From: Arthrobacter sp. CAU 1506 | GTDB lineage: Bacteria; Actinomycetota; Actinomycetes; Actinomycetales; Micrococcaceae | Reading direction: 5' to 3' | Assembly: GCF_005047635.1 (NCBI RefSeq) | Contig: NZ_SUKC01000017.1 | Location: 1 to 64,000 of the forward strand | DNA: 64,000 nucleotides | Notes under the pieces: model-generated | Told to the model about the DNA's origin: nothing | What the model saw: the letters and a program-made list of their open reading frames with translations, nothing else | The model's database searches: none | In this document: one piece after another, positions 51,076 through 59,690 of the stretch | Layout: every line of letters starts with the position of its first letter | How positions within the stretch are numbered: the first letter of the stretch is position 1 | Position numbers and translations under genes: made by a program

Positions 51076-52332
51076 ATGCCTGAGGTTATATTTCCCCTTG
51101 ATTCATCAAAGAAGTTCGAGGATCAGGAAAAAGTCGGCCACAACCGGTGGCACCCGGAGATCCCGCCGGTGGCCACGGTCAAGCCCGGTGATTCCTTCCG
51201 CGTGCATTGCCGTGAATGGTTTGACGGCGCGATCGTCAATGACGACTCGGCGGACGACATTCTTAATGCCCCGCTTCCGACCGTGCACAAGCTCAGCGGC
51301 CCCTTCGCCGTCGAGGGTGCACAGCCGGGCGACCTGCTGGTGGTAGACATCCTGGACGTGGGCGCCATCCCGCAAGAGGATTCCGGTCCCCTGGCCGGAC
51401 AGGGCTGGGGCTACACCGGCATCTTCTCCACGAACAACGGCGGCGGGTTCCTGACCGAACAATTCCCGGACGCCTACAAGGCCATTTGGGACTTCACTGG
51501 CCAGGTGGCCGCCTCGCGGCACATCCCGGAGGTCGCGTTCACCGGGCTGATCCACCCAGGGCTGATGGGCACGGCGCCGTCCGCGGAACTGCTGGCCAAA
51601 TGGAACAAGCGCGAGGGCGATCTCATCGCGACGGATCCGAACCGGGTGCCGCCGCTGGCGTTGCCTCCGCTGCCCCAAGACGCGGTCCTCGGGGGAGTAC
51701 CCCAGTCCGATTTCGACCGGGTAGCCGGCGAAGCCGCCCGCACCGCGCCGCCACGCGAGAACGGCGGAAACCAGGACATCAAGAACTTCTCGAAGGGCAC
51801 CCGGGTCTTCTACCCGGTCTTCGTGGACGGTGCCAACCTGTCGATGGGCGACCTGCACTTCTCCCAGGGCGACGGCGAGATCACCTTCTGCGGCGCCATC
51901 GAGATGGGCGGCTTCCTGGACCTGCACGTCGATCTCATCAAGGGCGGCATGGACACCTACGGAGTCCGCGAAAACGCCATCTTCATGCCGGGCATCGTGG
52001 ATCCGCGGTTCAGCGAATGGCTCGCGTTCTCCGGAACTTCGGTGACCTTGGATGGAGAGCAGAAGTACCTGGATTCTCACCTGTCCTATCAGCGGGCCTG
52101 CCTGCACGCTATCGATTATCTGACCAAGTTCGGCTACAGCCGGGAGCAGGCCTACCTGCTGCTCGGCGCAGCGCCGATCGAAGGCCGGCTTTCGGGTGTT
52201 GTTGACATCCCCAACTCGTGCTCCACTGTCTACCTGCCCACCTCGATCTTCGACTTCGACGTCCGGCCCTCGGCATCAGGCCCGCACAAGGTCGAATCGA
52301 AGATGGCGGCGCCCATGAGCAAGAACAAGTAA
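51076..52332 (+). CDS. fmdA: Formamidase
   Basis: A protein of 418 residues of the acetamidase/formamidase family. NRWHPEIPPVATVKPGDSFR, VHKLSGPFAVEGAQPGDLLV and VTSPAI-like region replaced by HPGLMGTAPS are typical of FmdA, as is FYPVFVDGANLSMGDLHFSQ. It hydrolyses formamide to formate and ammonia, feeding nitrogen metabolism. Last gene of the operon, followed by a strong terminator. Confidence 0.94.
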   Translation: MPEVIFPLDSSKKFEDQEKVGHNRWHPEIPPVATVKPGDSFRVHCREWFDGAIVNDDSADDILNAPLPTVHKLSGPFAVEGAQPGDLLVVDILDVGAIPQEDSGPLAGQGWGYTGIFSTNNGGGFLTEQFPDAYKAIWDFTGQVAASRHIPEVAFTGLIHPGLMGTAPSAELLAKWNKREGDLIATDPNRVPPLALPPLPQDAVLGGVPQSDFDRVAGEAARTAPPRENGGNQDIKNFSKGTRVFYPVFVDGANLSMGDLHFSQGDGEITFCGAIEMGGFLDLHVDLIKGGMDTYGVRENAIFMPGIVDPRFSEWLAFSGTSVTLDGEQKYLDSHLSYQRACLHAIDYLTKFGYSREQAYLLLGAAPIEGRLSGVVDIPNSCSTVYLPTSIFDFDVRPSASGPHKVESKMAAPMSKNK

Positions 52333-52351
52333 CAGCAACTCATCCTGGCGA

Positions 52352-52390
52352 GCGGCCGGCTGGACCGAATCTTCCGGTCCAGCCGGCCGC
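52352..52390 (+). terminator. Terminator of the formamide operon
   Basis: GCGGCCGGCTGGACCG (52352-52367) pairs perfectly with CGGTCCAGCCGGCCGC (52375-52390) around a seven-base loop. Confidence 0.88.
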
Positions 52391-52443
52391 CGCTGGAGTC
52401 AGCACCGCTGGCCAAGCCGGCGGCAACTGGCAGAATCGAACTC

Positions 52444-53004
52444 ATGGATGCACGTCTGCCGCTCGCTTGGCCGGAGGTACCGCCGGCACACGGCGGAGTG
52501 GTGTTGCGCCAGTTCCGCAGCGAGGACGCACATCTGGCCACAGAATTGGCCGAGGATCCGTACATCCCGCTGATCAGTTCCATCCCGTCGCCGTGTCCCC
52601 AGGACGATGCGGTGGAGTGGATCTTGCGTCAGAACGGGCGGTTCACGTCCGGTGCGGGGTACTCGTTTGCGGTGGCGGATGCGCAGACGGATTGCGCGCT
52701 GGGCCAAATCGGGCTTTGGCTGACCTATCTGCCGGAGGGCCGGGCTACTGCCGGCTACCTGATGGCGCCGGTGCACCGCGGACAGGGCCGCGCGGCCGAT
52801 GCGCTGGCCGCGCTGGCATCGTTCGCCTGGACCATTCCTGAACTGCACCGGCTGGAGCTCTACATCGAGCCGTGGAACACGGCGTCGTTCCGCACCGCCG
52901 AAGCGGCCGGCTTCAGCCGCGAAGGCCTGCTGCGCAGCTACCAAGCCATCGGTGGGGAACGCCGGGACATGCTGCTCTACGCGGCGGTCCGGCCGCCGGC
53001 CTGA
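52444..53004 (+). CDS. GNAT family N-acetyltransferase
   Basis: A protein of 186 residues. TAGYLMAPVHRGQGRAADAL is the acetyl-CoA-binding RxxG motif, and LHRLELYIEPWNTASFRTAE then AAGFSREGLLRSY matches the RimJ/RimL type of acetyltransferase. The acceptor could be a protein N-terminus or a small amine. Confidence 0.9.
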   Translation: MDARLPLAWPEVPPAHGGVVLRQFRSEDAHLATELAEDPYIPLISSIPSPCPQDDAVEWILRQNGRFTSGAGYSFAVADAQTDCALGQIGLWLTYLPEGRATAGYLMAPVHRGQGRAADALAALASFAWTIPELHRLELYIEPWNTASFRTAEAAGFSREGLLRSYQAIGGERRDMLLYAAVRPPA

Positions 53005-53073
53005 CGGCAGCCACGCCCGCACCGCCGGGAGAACCTATCACTGAACGGTATTGCGCCTCGTCGTGTTCGCGCG

Positions 53074-53487
53074 CTACCGCTGTTCGCTGCGCCCGGCGAC
53101 CTGTTCCTGGAGCCGGCGGATCAGCTCCAGCTGTTCCCGGTTGATCGCCAGCAGCTGTTCAATGCCGCTTTTGGCTTCCGTGTCCGTCTCAAAATCGTGC
53201 TCGGCCATCGCGGCGGCGATCGCATCCTGCCGCTTGGCGGCGATGAGCAGAATGGCTCCCTGCAGCCCGGCCAGCATGGACAGGAACAGGTTCAGCAAGA
53301 TGAAGGGGTAGGCGTCCCAGGGATTCCGGACCCAAAGATTGATCAGCGCCCAGACGAGCATGAAGGCGATGAATCCCGCGACAAACCGCCAGCTGCCCAT
53401 GCTGTTGCGAAGCACATCGGCGGCCCGCTCGCCCCGCGTGAGCGACTGCTTGTGGCTGGCGTGCCAGTTCTTCTTTTCTGCAGACAT
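53074..53487 (-). CDS. DUF1003 membrane protein
   Basis: A protein of 137 residues. GSWRFVAGFIAFMLVWALIN and DAYPFILLNLFLSMLAGLQG form the two-helix DUF1003 core, followed by a C-terminal coiled coil (REQLELIRRLQEQVAG). Function unknown; the coiled coil suggests oligomerisation. Confidence 0.9.
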   Translation of the reverse strand: MSAEKKNWHASHKQSLTRGERAADVLRNSMGSWRFVAGFIAFMLVWALINLWVRNPWDAYPFILLNLFLSMLAGLQGAILLIAAKRQDAIAAAMAEHDFETDTEAKSGIEQLLAINREQLELIRRLQEQVAGRSEQR

Positions 53488-53525
53488 GCCTCAGTCTAGA
53501 CAGCGCACCTGCGGCGCTGAGACGA

Positions 53526-53562
53526 CGACGCCGCTGCCCACCTGAGGCGGGCACCGGCGTCG
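53526..53562. repeat. Inverted copy pair of the dispersed ACGACGCCG repeat
   Basis: CGACGCCGCTGCCC (53526-53539) and GGGCACCGGCGTCG (53549-53562) form a 14-bp stem with one mismatch. It follows the stop of the SurA-like gene on the reverse strand and may also act as its terminator. Confidence 0.65.
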
Positions 53563-53585
53563 AACGTTTGTGGTTGGGGGAAGAA

Positions 53586-54353
53586 CTAGACGTGGATCTT
53601 GACGTCCGCCTTCTTCCGCAGGTCGGTAACCAGCGCCTGGGTGGCTTCGGTTTCCTTCTGCGCCTTCACCTGCTGCTCCAGGTTAGGCCGCATTTCCTCC
53701 ATGGAGGGGACCTCGGCCTTCTGGCCGGACTGTTCGCCCATCGCCTCCTGCTGCTGCTTCGCCTGATCGTAGGCGGCCTTCAGCTCCTTCTCGGAGGGCT
53801 TGGTGTCGCCGGTTTCCTCCGCAATGAGTTTGTTCACCTTGACCTGCGTCTGCATTTCGGCATTGACCTCGTTCTCGTCCATGCCCTGCTTCTTGATCGC
53901 GGCCATGAGCTCGTCGACGGTCTTGAAGTCGTTTGACTTGGCCATCTTCTCCAGCTCGGCGTCCACATCCTTCTGCGCCGCCTTGATGCCGCGGTGGTCC
54001 GCTTCCTGGATCAACAGCTGCGTGCCCACCATGGCCTCGGCGGTCTGCTTCTTCAGCGCAGCCTGGTCCACTTCCTGCCCGGTCATCTGCGATTGCATGG
54101 CCATCTGCTGGAACTGGCCCTCGTACGCGGCAGTGAACTTGTCCTTGGTGATCTTCGTTCCGTTGACCTCGGCCACTACATCGGGGATGTCCTTCAGGTC
54201 CGGCTCCGGCATCTGTGCCTGTCCCTCGGCGCCGGCGCTGGCTTCGGCCGACGCGGCCGGGCTGGCACCGCCGTCAGAAGGCGCTCCGCCGCATGCGGTG
54301 AGGACGGCGATGGAGCCGGCAACAGCCAGGCTCAACAACCATTTTTTAGTCAC
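53586..54353 (-). CDS. SurA-like lipoprotein chaperone
   Basis: A protein of 255 residues with lipobox LTACGG (C21). The mature part has PDVVAEVNGTKITKDKFTAA, the SurA N-terminal domain signature, then long charged helices. There is no parvulin catalytic domain, so it is a SurA_N-only chaperone-like protein, perhaps for secreted proteins. The GTG at 54353 follows GGGAGAT. The longer frame to 54788 is not needed. Confidence 0.87.
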   Translation of the reverse strand: MTKKWLLSLAVAGSIAVLTACGGAPSDGGASPAASAEASAGAEGQAQMPEPDLKDIPDVVAEVNGTKITKDKFTAAYEGQFQQMAMQSQMTGQEVDQAALKKQTAEAMVGTQLLIQEADHRGIKAAQKDVDAELEKMAKSNDFKTVDELMAAIKKQGMDENEVNAEMQTQVKVNKLIAEETGDTKPSEKELKAAYDQAKQQQEAMGEQSGQKAEVPSMEEMRPNLEQQVKAQKETEATQALVTDLRKKADVKIHV

Positions 54354-54597
54354 ACTGATCTCCCATCTCGGTGGCCAGTGTGCGACGTTAGTCGGCGCAG
54401 ATGGGCGCCGCCATGGCAAAAGCTGGGAGAAACCTTGGCGCCGCGCGCGGAACGCCGTCCGGAACCTCGAGCGGGATGTCTCCCGCACCCGAACGGAAGG
54501 TCTCGCTGCCCCCGCGCACGGAACGTCGGGCTGCGCCCGAGGAATCCCGACCGGCGCGTTGGAAAGAGCGGTTTCCGCGACCGGGTAGTCTGTGGCC

Positions 54598-55035
54598 ATG
54601 AAACGCTTCGAGCGCTGGTTTGGGGCAGTTGCTCTTGCTGCTGCCGCGGTGGCACTGCTGGTCTCGTCCGGGCGGGACGGGGACTGGCTGGCCGGCATCG
54701 TTTTTGCCGCCCTGCTGCTGGCCGCAGCCTGGGCGGTCAGCCCGTTCTTCGGCGGCCGGCAGGAGCCATGGGCGTCGATCAGAGACAAGAACGACGACGG
54801 CGGGGTGGTGATCTTCTGGCGGCCCGGCTGCGTCTACTGCCTGCGGTTGAAGGCATCCTTGGGCCGCGGCGGCCGCCGAGCGCAGTGGGTGAACATCTGG
54901 CGGGACCCGGACGGGGCCGCGTTCGTACGCGAACACAACGACGGTAATGAAACCGTCCCCACCGTGCTGGTGGGCAGCGAGGTGCTGACCAATCCGGAAC
55001 CCGGGATTGTCAGCCGAGCGCTGGCCGGAAGGTAA
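54598..55035 (+). CDS. Membrane-anchored glutaredoxin/mycoredoxin-like protein
   Basis: A protein of 145 residues. Two N-terminal membrane helices (about 10-55) are followed by a thioredoxin-fold domain with the redox motif RPGCVYC and the cis-proline region TVPTVLVGSEVLTNP. It probably reduces mixed disulfides with mycothiol at the membrane. The ATG at 54598 lies two codons after a GTG alternative. Confidence 0.87.
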   Translation: MKRFERWFGAVALAAAAVALLVSSGRDGDWLAGIVFAALLLAAAWAVSPFFGGRQEPWASIRDKNDDGGVVIFWRPGCVYCLRLKASLGRGGRRAQWVNIWRDPDGAAFVREHNDGNETVPTVLVGSEVLTNPEPGIVSRALAGR

Positions 55036-55193
55036 GCACCGCCGTCGTCAGCCAGTGGCACTACCATCCGGTGCTGCCACAGCCCTATTCACGTAACGGG
55101 CGGCTGAGTACCATGGTGCCTGCAGCCGTACGGGGTCGTGGGGGCCAGCCATCCGGCGGAATGGGGAAGCACGCCAAGGGGGGTGGTGCCGCA

Positions 55194-55730
55194 GTGCGGG
55201 TCTTGATCGGCCATGCCAGCGCCCACGGATCTACCGTGGACATCGCGCAGCGAATTGCTGGCGTGCTGGAACATGACGGCCTGGCAGCGGACGTCGTTCC
55301 GATCCGCCAGCTGGGCGGCCTCAAGGGTTATGACGCAGCGGTGCTGGGCAGTGCCATTCACCAACAGGCCTGGCTGCCGGGGGCCATGGCATTCGTCCAA
55401 CAGCATGTCAATGAACTGCAGGCCCGCCCGGTGTGGCTCTTCAGCGTGGGGATGTCCGCCAGTTTGCCGCGCCCGGTCCGCTCGTCGGCCCGCACAGCGC
55501 AGGACCGGCGCTTGGCCGGGGCGTTGCGGGATCTGGTGCGTCCGCGCGGGCACGGTTTGTTCTCCGGGGTAGCGCGGGAGGAGGACTTTCCGCGCTGGAT
55601 CGGCGTCCTGTTCCGCATAGTGGGTGCGCGTTTCGGGGACTTCCGCGACTGGGACCGGATCGAGGACTGGGCACGGGGAATCGCGCATGACCTTCGCTCG
55701 GCCAGTCTTCAGACGTCCGGTGGGGTGTAA
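55194..55730 (+). CDS. Flavodoxin-like protein (HemG-like)
   Basis: A protein of 178 residues. VRVLIGHASAHGSTVDIAQR is the FMN-binding loop, and DAAVLGSAIHQQAWLPGAMA follows the pattern of HemG-type flavodoxins. I chose the GTG at 55194 because AAGGGGGG lies upstream and it starts at the fold; ATG at 55161 or 55113 would add a basic leader. It is followed 26 bases later by a second flavodoxin-like gene. Confidence 0.82.
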   Translation: MRVLIGHASAHGSTVDIAQRIAGVLEHDGLAADVVPIRQLGGLKGYDAAVLGSAIHQQAWLPGAMAFVQQHVNELQARPVWLFSVGMSASLPRPVRSSARTAQDRRLAGALRDLVRPRGHGLFSGVAREEDFPRWIGVLFRIVGARFGDFRDWDRIEDWARGIAHDLRSASLQTSGGV

Positions 55731-55756
55731 GGGGATACGGGCAGAAGGAGCATGGC

Positions 55757-56287
55757 ATGGCAGTAGTAGTGGTTTACGAATCCATGTATGGCAACACCCA
55801 CCAGATTGCACGAGCCATCGGCCGTGGCCTGACCGAAGCGCATTGCCCGGCCGAAGTTTTCTCCGTCGAAGCTGCTCGCGATCGGGGGACGCGTCCTGGC
55901 GATGTGCTGGTGGTAGGTGCGCCGACCCACGTGCACGGACTCAGCCGGGACTCTACCCGCAAGGCGGCAGCGACCGATGCCTCGAAGAATGAACTGGAGT
56001 TGGACCCTGCCGCCCAGGGACCGGCGGTGCGGGACTGGTTGGCGTCGCTGGGAAAGAGCACCGGCAAGGCCGCGGCGTTCGACACCCGGATCAAAGCTCC
56101 CGCGCTGTTCACCGGTCGGGCCAGCCACACCATTGCCAGGGCCCTGCGGCGGCACGGATTCGAACTGTTGGCCGAACCGGAGAGCTTTCTGGTCACCTCG
56201 ACCAATCAATTGATGCCGGAGGAGGAGGCCCGGGCGCGTCAGTGGGGAGCCGATCTGGCCGCCAAGATTCTATCCATCCAGACCTAG
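55757..56287 (+). CDS. Flavodoxin family protein
   Basis: A protein of 176 residues beginning MAVVVVYESMYGNTHQIARA, a clear FMN-binding phosphate loop. DVLVVGAPTHVHGLSRDSTR is the second flavin-contact loop. It carries electrons or acts in quinone reduction. Together with the previous gene it forms a two-gene flavodoxin unit. AGAAGGAG precedes the start. Confidence 0.9.
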   Translation: MAVVVVYESMYGNTHQIARAIGRGLTEAHCPAEVFSVEAARDRGTRPGDVLVVGAPTHVHGLSRDSTRKAAATDASKNELELDPAAQGPAVRDWLASLGKSTGKAAAFDTRIKAPALFTGRASHTIARALRRHGFELLAEPESFLVTSTNQLMPEEEARARQWGADLAAKILSIQT

Positions 56288-56332
56288 GCGGCCGCGCCGA
56301 CCACGGTATTGGCGCGGTGCGAAAGGATCGCC

Positions 56333-58123
56333 ATGACCGCCCAACCAGCCCCATCGTACGCACCCCCTCCCGGCCCGCCACGGGCACACATGAAGCCCGG
56401 CAACTGGGTCATGCTGATCATTGGCGTGCTGCTGAGCATGCTCGGGATTGGGATGACCATCGCCGGATCGATCGTGTTGGGCGCCTCTGCCGCGCAAAGC
56501 GGCGGCGGCTACCTCACGGGCGGCACTGAGAGATTCCAGAGCACCGGCTACGCGCTGACCAGCCCGTCGGTGGTGGTCGACCCCTGGACCGAAGGGATGC
56601 CGCCGGTCGGAGACCTTGCCAGCGTGCAAGTGCGTGCCGAGGCAGCAGTCCCGGACCAGGAGGTCTTCCTGGGCATCGCCAAGGCCTCCGACGTCCAGAC
56701 CTATCTGCAGGACGTACCGGTGAGCCCGCTGCGTGGTGCCTCATGGCCCCAAGCCGGAGACGGGCCCATGTCTTGGCGGAACGTTCACGACCGGACGACG
56801 CCCGGCAACCGTGCCCCGGCCGCACCGGCGGAGCAGGATTTCTGGACCGAATCCGCCACGGGTCCGGGGTCCCAAACCATCTCTTGGAAAGTGCAACCGG
56901 GACAGTGGTCGCTGGTGGTCATGAACGCCGATGCCAGCCGGCCGGTCTGGGTGGATCTGCAGGCCGGGGCGCGCTCTGACTTGCTGGGGCCGATCGGGAG
57001 CGGTTTACTGATCCCCGGCATCATCGGGCTGGTCATCGGAATTCCACTGCTGCTGCTTGGATCCGCGGGACTGGGCCGGAATATCGACCTCGCCCGCCCC
57101 CGCCCCGGCGAAGGCCCAGGCGCTGCGCTGGCCGCAAACGCGGGCTGGGAGAGGACACCGACGACGGTGTATCCCGTCCGGCTTGCAGGCTACTTGGACA
57201 GCCGACTCTCGCGGGGGCTGTGGCTGGTCAAGTGGTTGCTGGCGATCCCGCACTACATCATCTTGGCGCTGCTCTGGTTCGCCCTGCTGATCAGCACCAT
57301 CGCCGCCGGAATCGTCATCCTGTTCACCGGCCGCTACCCGCGGTCCTGGTTCTGCTTCAACGTCGGTGTGCTGCGCTGGTCCTGGCGGGTGGGCTTCTAC
57401 GGATACTCGGCGCTGGGCACCGACCGGTACCCGCCGTTCACGCTGGCTACCGCCGAATACCCCGCAGACCTGGACGTTGCCTATCCGCAGCGTCTCTCCC
57501 ACGGGCTCGTGCTGGTGAAATGGTGGCTGCTGGCGATCCCGCATCTGCTGATTGTCGGCATCTTTACCAGTGGCAGCGGACTCGTCTGGAGCCGTGGCTG
57601 GGGCGACGATGTCTCGGTGTCCTCTTGGGGCTGGTCCCTGCTGGGACTGCTCATTCTGATCACCGCCGTGATCCTGCTGTTCACCGCCCGCTACCGCTAT
57701 GACTTGTTTGCCTTCATCATGGGGATCAACCGCTGGACTTATCGGCTCGCCGCTTACGTGCTGCTGATGCGCGATGAGTATCCGCCGTTCCGCCTGGACC
57801 AGGGCGCCGACGAACCTCCGGCCGGAGCACCGCCCGAGGGGGCGGGAATGCCCGGCGCGCCCGGGACGGCAACGGGAACTTGGAGCCCGGGGCCGGGCGT
57901 CGGGCCTGGAGCGCCTGGAGCGCCTGGAGCGCCTAGAGCGCCGGGGCCGTATCCCGGTGGCCCGGGGACAGCGCCAGGAGCGCCGGGGCCGTATGACGGT
58001 GGCCCGGGGGCAGCGCCAGGAGCGCCGGGAGCCCCAGGAACACCGGGACCGGGTCCTGCCGGGCCGGGCCCCGATACTGGCGGCCCGGGAGCGGAACCCG
58101 GCGGCCCGAGGCCCGGCCCCTAG
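56333..58123 (+). CDS. DUF4389 membrane protein with collagen-like tail
   Basis: A protein of 596 residues. After one N-terminal membrane helix comes an extracytoplasmic segment (about 60-215), another helix, and two DUF4389 units (RGLWLVKWLLAIPHYIILAL and HGLVLVKWWLLAIPHLLIVG). The C-terminal 80 residues are almost purely Gly-Ala-Pro (GPGAPGAPGAPRAPGPYPGG), a collagen-like repeat encoded by repetitive DNA (57895-58110). Function unknown. GAAAGGA precedes the ATG. Its stop overlaps that of the convergent EAL gene by four bases. Confidence 0.87.
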   Translation: MTAQPAPSYAPPPGPPRAHMKPGNWVMLIIGVLLSMLGIGMTIAGSIVLGASAAQSGGGYLTGGTERFQSTGYALTSPSVVVDPWTEGMPPVGDLASVQVRAEAAVPDQEVFLGIAKASDVQTYLQDVPVSPLRGASWPQAGDGPMSWRNVHDRTTPGNRAPAAPAEQDFWTESATGPGSQTISWKVQPGQWSLVVMNADASRPVWVDLQAGARSDLLGPIGSGLLIPGIIGLVIGIPLLLLGSAGLGRNIDLARPRPGEGPGAALAANAGWERTPTTVYPVRLAGYLDSRLSRGLWLVKWLLAIPHYIILALLWFALLISTIAAGIVILFTGRYPRSWFCFNVGVLRWSWRVGFYGYSALGTDRYPPFTLATAEYPADLDVAYPQRLSHGLVLVKWWLLAIPHLLIVGIFTSGSGLVWSRGWGDDVSVSSWGWSLLGLLILITAVILLFTARYRYDLFAFIMGINRWTYRLAAYVLLMRDEYPPFRLDQGADEPPAGAPPEGAGMPGAPGTATGTWSPGPGVGPGAPGAPGAPRAPGPYPGGPGTAPGAPGPYDGGPGAAPGAPGAPGTPGPGPAGPGPDTGGPGAEPGGPRPGP

Positions 58124-59259
58124 GAGGTCGCTGAGGATCCGTTCCCGGCCAGTGCCGTAATCAGGCGCTCCATGCGGACGATGCCCGCAAACCGGCCGGC
58201 ATTGTCCGTCACGGCCATCGGCTCGAACCGGTGCTCTTCCGGGCGCGTCACGGCGCGGGCAAGCGCGGCGGGGATCGGCGTGTCCAGGTTCAGGCGGAGC
58301 CCGGGGGACGTCTCGCCGCGGGCCGCCGAGAATGGGGTGAGGACGCGGATCGGTCGCCGATCGTCGGACAGGAGCACAACGAACTGCAGCCGCGCATCCA
58401 CGGCGAAGGCATCTGCTGCGGCTTCAACCGTTGACGCCGTGAACGCCGGCTCGACAAGATGGCGCACGGCGTGCCCCTGATCTGTCCTGTCCCGGGCGGC
58501 CAGACGATGCGCGGTTTCCAGCGGGATCGGTGCCCACGGGTCGGAGGGCTTGGCCAGGTAGTAGCCCTGAACCAGTGGGACTCCAAGGGCCGCGACCGTG
58601 TCCAGCTCCTCAGCTGTTTCGATTCCCTCGGCGAGGATCCAGGCATCCACACGATTGGCGAATGTGCCAAGCATGTCGATCAAGGCCCGCTTGGCTTCAT
58701 CACGGTCAACGTCGCGGATCAGGTCCCGGTCAATCTTGATGATCGACGGGCGAAGGGAGATCAGATGCCGGAGTCCCGCATAGCCGGCGCCGGCGTCGTC
58801 CACCGCTATCAGCGCACCGGCCGCCCGCAACTGGTCCAGATCCGGCTCAAGGTGCCCGTAGGAATCAATCGGTACTTGCTCGGTGAGTTCAATGACGAGT
58901 CCGGAAAGGTCTCCCTGCTCACGCCAGACGTGGCGGATGACATCACCGGCGAGCAGGTCGGGCGAGACATTGACGGTGAGGAAGCAGTTGGCCGGAAGCC
59001 TGTTCCGCGCCCCAAGGGCCAGCCGGAGGGCAGCAGCCTCCAAGTCCGCGGCGCGGCCCGCCGCGCGCGCGGTCGAGAACCACACCTCGGGGCTCTTCTC
59101 ATCGAATCCCGGAAACCGGGCCAAGGCTTCGTAGCCGACGACTGTGCCGCGGACGGTGTCCACGATGGGCTGGTACGCGACGCCCAGGCCCTCTCCGCGG
59201 CAAGCCTGATCCAGCAGGTCGGTCCACTCAGAGCGGTCTGGTGCCATCCCCAAAGTCAT
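58120..59259 (-). CDS. EAL-domain cyclic-di-GMP phosphodiesterase
   Basis: A protein of 379 residues. The EAL domain (about 10-250) has E44-A-L in VVGYEALARF, VIELTEQVP, DDAGAGYAGL, IIKIDRDLI and ILAEGIET, all expected catalytic or metal-binding segments. The C-terminal 110 residues resemble a CBS-like pair (PEEHRFEPMAVTDNAGRFAG). There is no GGDEF domain. It should hydrolyse c-di-GMP to pGpG. Start at 59259 or four codons later. Confidence 0.9.
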   Translation of the reverse strand: MTLGMAPDRSEWTDLLDQACRGEGLGVAYQPIVDTVRGTVVGYEALARFPGFDEKSPEVWFSTARAAGRAADLEAAALRLALGARNRLPANCFLTVNVSPDLLAGDVIRHVWREQGDLSGLVIELTEQVPIDSYGHLEPDLDQLRAAGALIAVDDAGAGYAGLRHLISLRPSIIKIDRDLIRDVDRDEAKRALIDMLGTFANRVDAWILAEGIETAEELDTVAALGVPLVQGYYLAKPSDPWAPIPLETAHRLAARDRTDQGHAVRHLVEPAFTASTVEAAADAFAVDARLQFVVLLSDDRRPIRVLTPFSAARGETSPGLRLNLDTPIPAALARAVTRPEEHRFEPMAVTDNAGRFAGIVRMERLITALAGNGSSATS

Positions 59260-59276
59260 GGGTAGCGGAGGCCAGC

Positions 59277-59453
59277 TCAGCCGACCGACACGATGGACCC
59301 ACGTACCGCCTGTTCAAGTTCATCGGTGATCTGGGCGAGTCCGTGATCTTCACGGGCATGGGAAGCGACGTTCACCAGGATCTCGTCCTCGGAACTGCAC
59401 ACCCAACGGGCCTCGCAGCCAGGAACAACATCTCCACAAGCAAACGCTTTCAC
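59277..59453 (-). CDS. DUF1059 small protein
   Basis: A protein of 58 residues: GTG-started KAFACGDVVPGCEARWVC, then SSEDEILVNVASHAREDHGL. This is the DUF1059 pattern of a CGDVVPGC motif followed by a SEDE...HAxxDHG helix. AGGGAG lies five bases upstream of the GTG at 59453. The family is small, soluble and of unknown function; the two cysteines and two histidines could bind a metal. Confidence 0.9.
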   Translation of the reverse strand: MKAFACGDVVPGCEARWVCSSEDEILVNVASHAREDHGLAQITDELEQAVRGSIVSVG

Positions 59454-59690
59454 AAATACTCCCTATCAGTGGCAAACGACAGCCCTGGCATCACGTGCCT
59501 TCAGCTGGCGCAGAGTCTCGACTCGATGTCTTCCACAGTCGGCGCCAAGGGACCATAAGTTAGCTGTTCATCCGACCGGATTCGACCAATCTGTGAGGCC
59601 GCCGCCCGAACTCGGACCGCCCGGACGTCGCCGGTCCGTTCTTGGTGCCAGCCCTGCCGGGCCGGCCGCGTCGGGGTAGGCTGTGCTGCG

